Positions 61,359 through 64,000 of a stretch of DNA of 64,000 bases are shown here, in pieces. The position numbers were made by a program, and so were the translations under genes. The notes beneath the pieces were generated by a model. That model saw nothing but the letters and a program-made list of their open reading frames with translations. It ran no database searches and was not told the DNA's origin. The stretch is from Corallococcus carmarthensis (GTDB lineage Bacteria; Myxococcota; Myxococcia; Myxococcales; Myxococcaceae): NCBI RefSeq assembly GCF_003611695.1, contig NZ_RAWE01000015.1, positions 22,448 through 86,447 on the forward strand, given 5' to 3'. How positions within the stretch are numbered: the first letter of the stretch is position 1; each line of letters opens with the position of its first letter.

Positions 61359-62126
61359 GTGGATCCACCCCTCCAAGACAGACTGGGGGCTCTCCGCATC
61401 CCCCTCTCGATCGCGTTCTGGACCTTCTTCGGGCTGTCCAGCGTGGTGCTGTTCCTGGGCGCGCTCCTGCTGTGGGCGCTCACCCGCCCGTTCGACGCGA
61501 ACGGGCGCGTGCTTCACCTGTACTCGTGCTTCTGGGCGCAGCTGTATTTCTACGTGAACCCGATGTGGCACCTGCGCGTGGAGGGCCGCGAACGCCTGCC
61601 CAGGAAGGGCGCGGCGGTGCTGGTGTCCAACCACGAGTCGCTGGCGGACATCCTGGTCCTCTTCGGTCTCTACCGGCCGTTCAAGTGGGTGTCCAAGGAG
61701 GAGAACTTCAAGCTGCCGCTCATCGGCTGGAACATGCGCCTCAACCGCTATGTGCCGCTCATCCGCGGTGACCGCGCGAGCATCATGCAGATGATGGTCG
61801 CATGCCGGCGCTGGCTGGCGCGCGGCGTCCCCATCCTGCTGTTTCCCGAAGGCACCCGCTCCCGGGACGGCGAGGTGAAGGCTTTCAAGGACGGCGCCTT
61901 CACGCTGTCCATCCAGCAGCACTGCCCCATCATCCCCGTGGTCCTCACCGGCACCGCGCGGACCATTCCGAAGCACGGGCTCGTCCTCCGGCAGGCGGTC
62001 CACGCGCGGGTGCGAGTGCTGGAGCCCATCGACCCGGAGGGCTTCGCCGGGGATGTGCACGCCCTGCGCGACCACGTGCGCCAGGTCATCGTCAGCGAGA
62101 AGGCGCACATGGAAGCGGAGCGTTGA
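61359..62126 (+). CDS. PlsC-type 1-acyl-glycerol-3-phosphate acyltransferase
   Basis: 255 residues from GTG 61359, which is preceded by ACGAGG; the frame is open further upstream (GTG 61260) without family similarity, so the start is uncertain. One transmembrane helix (about 15-40), then the acyltransferase blocks NHESLADI (HX4D), LFPEGTRSRDGEVKAFKDG and VVLTGTARTIPKHG. Transfers acyl chains to lysophosphatidate or a similar lysolipid at the inner membrane. Convergent with the DUF4185 gene, 16 bp apart. Confidence 0.85.
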   Translation: MDPPLQDRLGALRIPLSIAFWTFFGLSSVVLFLGALLLWALTRPFDANGRVLHLYSCFWAQLYFYVNPMWHLRVEGRERLPRKGAAVLVSNHESLADILVLFGLYRPFKWVSKEENFKLPLIGWNMRLNRYVPLIRGDRASIMQMMVACRRWLARGVPILLFPEGTRSRDGEVKAFKDGAFTLSIQQHCPIIPVVLTGTARTIPKHGLVLRQAVHARVRVLEPIDPEGFAGDVHALRDHVRQVIVSEKAHMEAER

Positions 62127-62142
62127 ACCTCGCGCGCGGCCT

Positions 62143-64000
62143 TCAGTTCCGGACCACCGCCACGTCGTCCACCTGCAGCCAGGTGTCACCCGCGTTCGCC
62201 CAGGTCCCGGCGTACACCTCCACGCTGTGATTGGCGCCGGAGTTGAAGGTGACGGACTGGAGCGTGTAACCGCCCTGCGGCTGCGTCAGGTGCACCTCGT
62301 TGAGGATGGGACCGGCGTTGAGCACGCGCGCGCCGAAGTAGCCGTCGTTCTGGGTGGAGGACGTCTTCACCCAGCCAGTCAGTGTGTAGACGGTGTTGGG
62401 CGTCACCGCGACCTCCTGCTTGAGGGCGTTCCAACCGGTGTTGTTGCGCACGAAGCCGTTGTTGGCGCCGGTGCGCGCGAAGCCCAGCCCCCGATCGACA
62501 CCGCCATTGCCCTGCACGGACCAGGGTGACGTGGCGGTGGAGGAAGGCTGCTGTTCGAAGCCGCCCTGCGCCACCAGGTTCGAGCCCCGGGTAAGGCTCA
62601 CGTCATCCAGCTGCGCCCAGGTGTCGCCCGCGTCCGCCCACACGCCGCTGTACACCTCCACGATGGAGTTGGCGCCGGAGTTGAAGGTGACGGTGCGCTC
62701 CGCCCACGACGGCAGCGAGCCGAACTGCGTCTCCGCCAGGATGGGGCCATTGCCCGCGGCGCGCGCGCCGAAGAAGCCCCGGCTGGTGTTGGACGAGGAG
62801 CGCAGCCAGCCCTTGAGCGTGTAGTCCGTGTACGGCTGCACCACGACACTCTGCTTGAGCGCGTTCCAGCCGCTGGCGCCCCGCACGAAGCCGTTGTCCT
62901 GGCCCGAGTGCGCGCCGCCCAACGCCCGGTCGATGCCGCCCGCGCCCGCCAGGTACCAGGGCGCCATCGTCGGCGTCGCGCCTTGTGTCTCGAAGCCCGG
63001 CTCGGACAGCAGGTTGTTGCCGTCCGTGTCGGCCGTGAGCGTCGCGCGCATCAGGAACGTGTTGTAGGGCGTCCACTGCGAGGTGATGAAGTACAGCTCG
63101 CTGGCGCTGTTGCCCCATGGGTGGATGAAGCCATTGTAGATGCCAGGGAAGGCGGCACCGGTGGCCAGCAGCTTCTCCCCGCTCCAGGGCCCGGTGGGCG
63201 TGCCCGCGTCGCGCAGCACCACGGCTTGCCGGTGCTCGTTGAGATAGGTCATCAGGAAGCGGCCCAGCGCCGCGTTGTAGGCGACGGACAGCTCCCCCGC
63301 GATGCCGATGACCACCGGCCGCGCCGCCGCCTGGGACGCGGACCAGCCGTTGCCGTCCCAGTACCGGTACGCATTGATGTCCAGCAGCGAGCCCTCCGGC
63401 ACGCGCGCCAGGTGCACGTTGCCGAAGCGTCCGTTGGGCGTGGCGTACAGGTAGACGAAGCCGCCGTTCTTCACGAAGGCGCCCATCTGGAAGGGATTCG
63501 TGAAGGACGCGTTGTTCGCCCAGCGCGCCGTGGGGTGCTTCACCCAGCTCTGCCCGTTGTCGTCCGAGTACGCGATGCCTGCGTGATTGGTGATCCACTG
63601 CCCCGGATCGCCCCAGTGCTTCACGGACATGTAGTGGATGAAGTGGCGCGTCCCGACGCTGACGCCCGCGGTGGGGATGACGGTAATCTCATCGTTGTCC
63701 ACCTTCCGGGACGCCAGCACCTCCTTCGCGTGGCGGGGGCCGTCCTGCACCATCGTGGTGAAGGACAGGCCGTTGGACAGCGTGGTGTCCGCCGAGCGCG
63801 CCAGCACGTTGCTGCGCCAGCCGCCACCGCACCCACCGTTGCCGCACCAGCCCGCGCCGAAGGTGTCCCCGAACAGGACGAACACCTCGCCGCCGCCCTT
63901 GTCCCAGACGATGCCCAGGTCCGTGCCGTACACCTCGTAGTTGGTGTGCGTCTGGTTCGGGTTGGGCAGCGCCTCCCCCGAAGGCGTGGCCCCCGTCACC
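62143..64000 (-). CDS. DUF4185 (GH183-like) glycosidase with two carbohydrate-binding-like modules, 5' end outside
   Basis: At least 618 residues; the frame is open to the window edge. Residues ~15-330 (from the edge) match DUF4185: a propeller with FVLFGDTFGAG, HFIHYMSVKHWGDPG and YAYSDDNGQSW-like blocks. Members include endo-D-arabinanases now placed in GH183; I rely on memory for that. Two ~140-residue modules follow (LLSEPGFETQ... and LVAQGGFEQQ...), each with GFVR, GWNALKQ, YTLxGW, and GDTW...DDVxL motifs as in CBM-type jelly rolls. Likely a secreted glycan-degrading enzyme; the substrate is not certain. Confidence 0.78.
   Translation of the reverse strand, partial: VTGATPSGEALPNPNQTHTNYEVYGTDLGIVWDKGGGEVFVLFGDTFGAGWCGNGGCGGGWRSNVLARSADTTLSNGLSFTTMVQDGPRHAKEVLASRKVDNDEITVIPTAGVSVGTRHFIHYMSVKHWGDPGQWITNHAGIAYSDDNGQSWVKHPTARWANNASFTNPFQMGAFVKNGGFVYLYATPNGRFGNVHLARVPEGSLLDINAYRYWDGNGWSASQAAARPVVIGIAGELSVAYNAALGRFLMTYLNEHRQAVVLRDAGTPTGPWSGEKLLATGAAFPGIYNGFIHPWGNSASELYFITSQWTPYNTFLMRATLTADTDGNNLLSEPGFETQGATPTMAPWYLAGAGGIDRALGGAHSGQDNGFVRGASGWNALKQSVVVQPYTDYTLKGWLRSSSNTSRGFFGARAAGNGPILAETQFGSLPSWAERTVTFNSGANSIVEVYSGVWADAGDTWAQLDDVSLTRGSNLVAQGGFEQQPSSTATSPWSVQGNGGVDRGLGFARTGANNGFVRNNTGWNALKQEVAVTPNTVYTLTGWVKTSSTQNDGYFGARVLNAGPILNEVHLTQPQGGYTLQSVTFNSGANHSVEVYAGTWANAGDTWLQVDDVAVVRN

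Noticed and set aside
1..64000. CRISPR array, tRNA, rRNA or riboswitch
   Set aside because: I looked for regular short repeats with spacers, cloverleaf ends and known conserved RNA cores and saw none; a covariance-model scan would be decisive.

Overview
The window is high-GC bacterial DNA and most resembles a predatory myxobacterium (Myxococcota, Corallococcus/Myxococcus type). This is inferred from gene style: many lipoproteins and secreted proteins of unknown function, an ELWxxDGT-repeat protein, a long Cys-rich lipoprotein, a MalT-like LuxR regulator, and secreted lytic and glycan-degrading enzymes. I saw no rRNA, tRNA, CRISPR array or large biosynthetic cluster.

Layout. 1-10 kb: the end of an ELWxxDGT protein, a predicted M91 (NleD/HopH-like) metalloprotease, a PARG-like macrodomain protein, a translationally coupled DUF2092 pair, small lipoproteins, a double-domain alpha/beta-hydrolase, a periplasmic alpha-carbonic anhydrase and an exported protein built from two pilin-like modules. 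10-20 kb: a leftward block with a hydrolase, a UBP zinc finger, a cNMP-sensor/thioredoxin-reductase-like flavoprotein, a HEAT protein, a large zinc-ribbon protein and a phosphoesterase; then rightward TPR and SPOR-like secreted proteins. 20-34 kb: a DUF6345 (caspase-like) pair, lipoproteins, a carotenoid-oxygenase pair, the MalT-like regulator, a beta-propeller/dihaem cytochrome protein and a DEAD-box helicase. 34-47 kb: a LysR/Rid pair, an APC transporter, a decayed glycosidase, an M23 + GH25 lysin with 13 wall-binding-like repeats, and a locus pairing a LuxI/FeeM-like acyltransferase with a haem-oxygenase-like di-iron oxidase beside a LuxR-type regulator.

47.6-52.0 kb is a nest of mobile elements. 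Two IS630-derived elements share the same internal deletion (MITE-like). One is split by a 2.1 kb IS66-ended element that is flanked by a perfect 8-bp target duplication and carries an alpha/beta-hydrolase lipoprotein gene. A 5'-truncated UvrD-like helicase lies between the two copies.

52-64 kb: a divergent SDR/TetR pair with operator-like repeats, secreted proteins, and glycan-degrading enzymes (GH43; a GH18-like/PKD/F5-8C protein; DUF4185 with two carbohydrate-binding-like modules), mixed with an amidohydrolase lipoprotein and a PlsC-type acyltransferase. The overall theme is secretion and degradation of external polymers, as expected of a predator or saprophyte. The best leads for undescribed biology are the acyltransferase/oxidase locus, the nested cargo-bearing element, the M91 protease and the DUF6345 pair.
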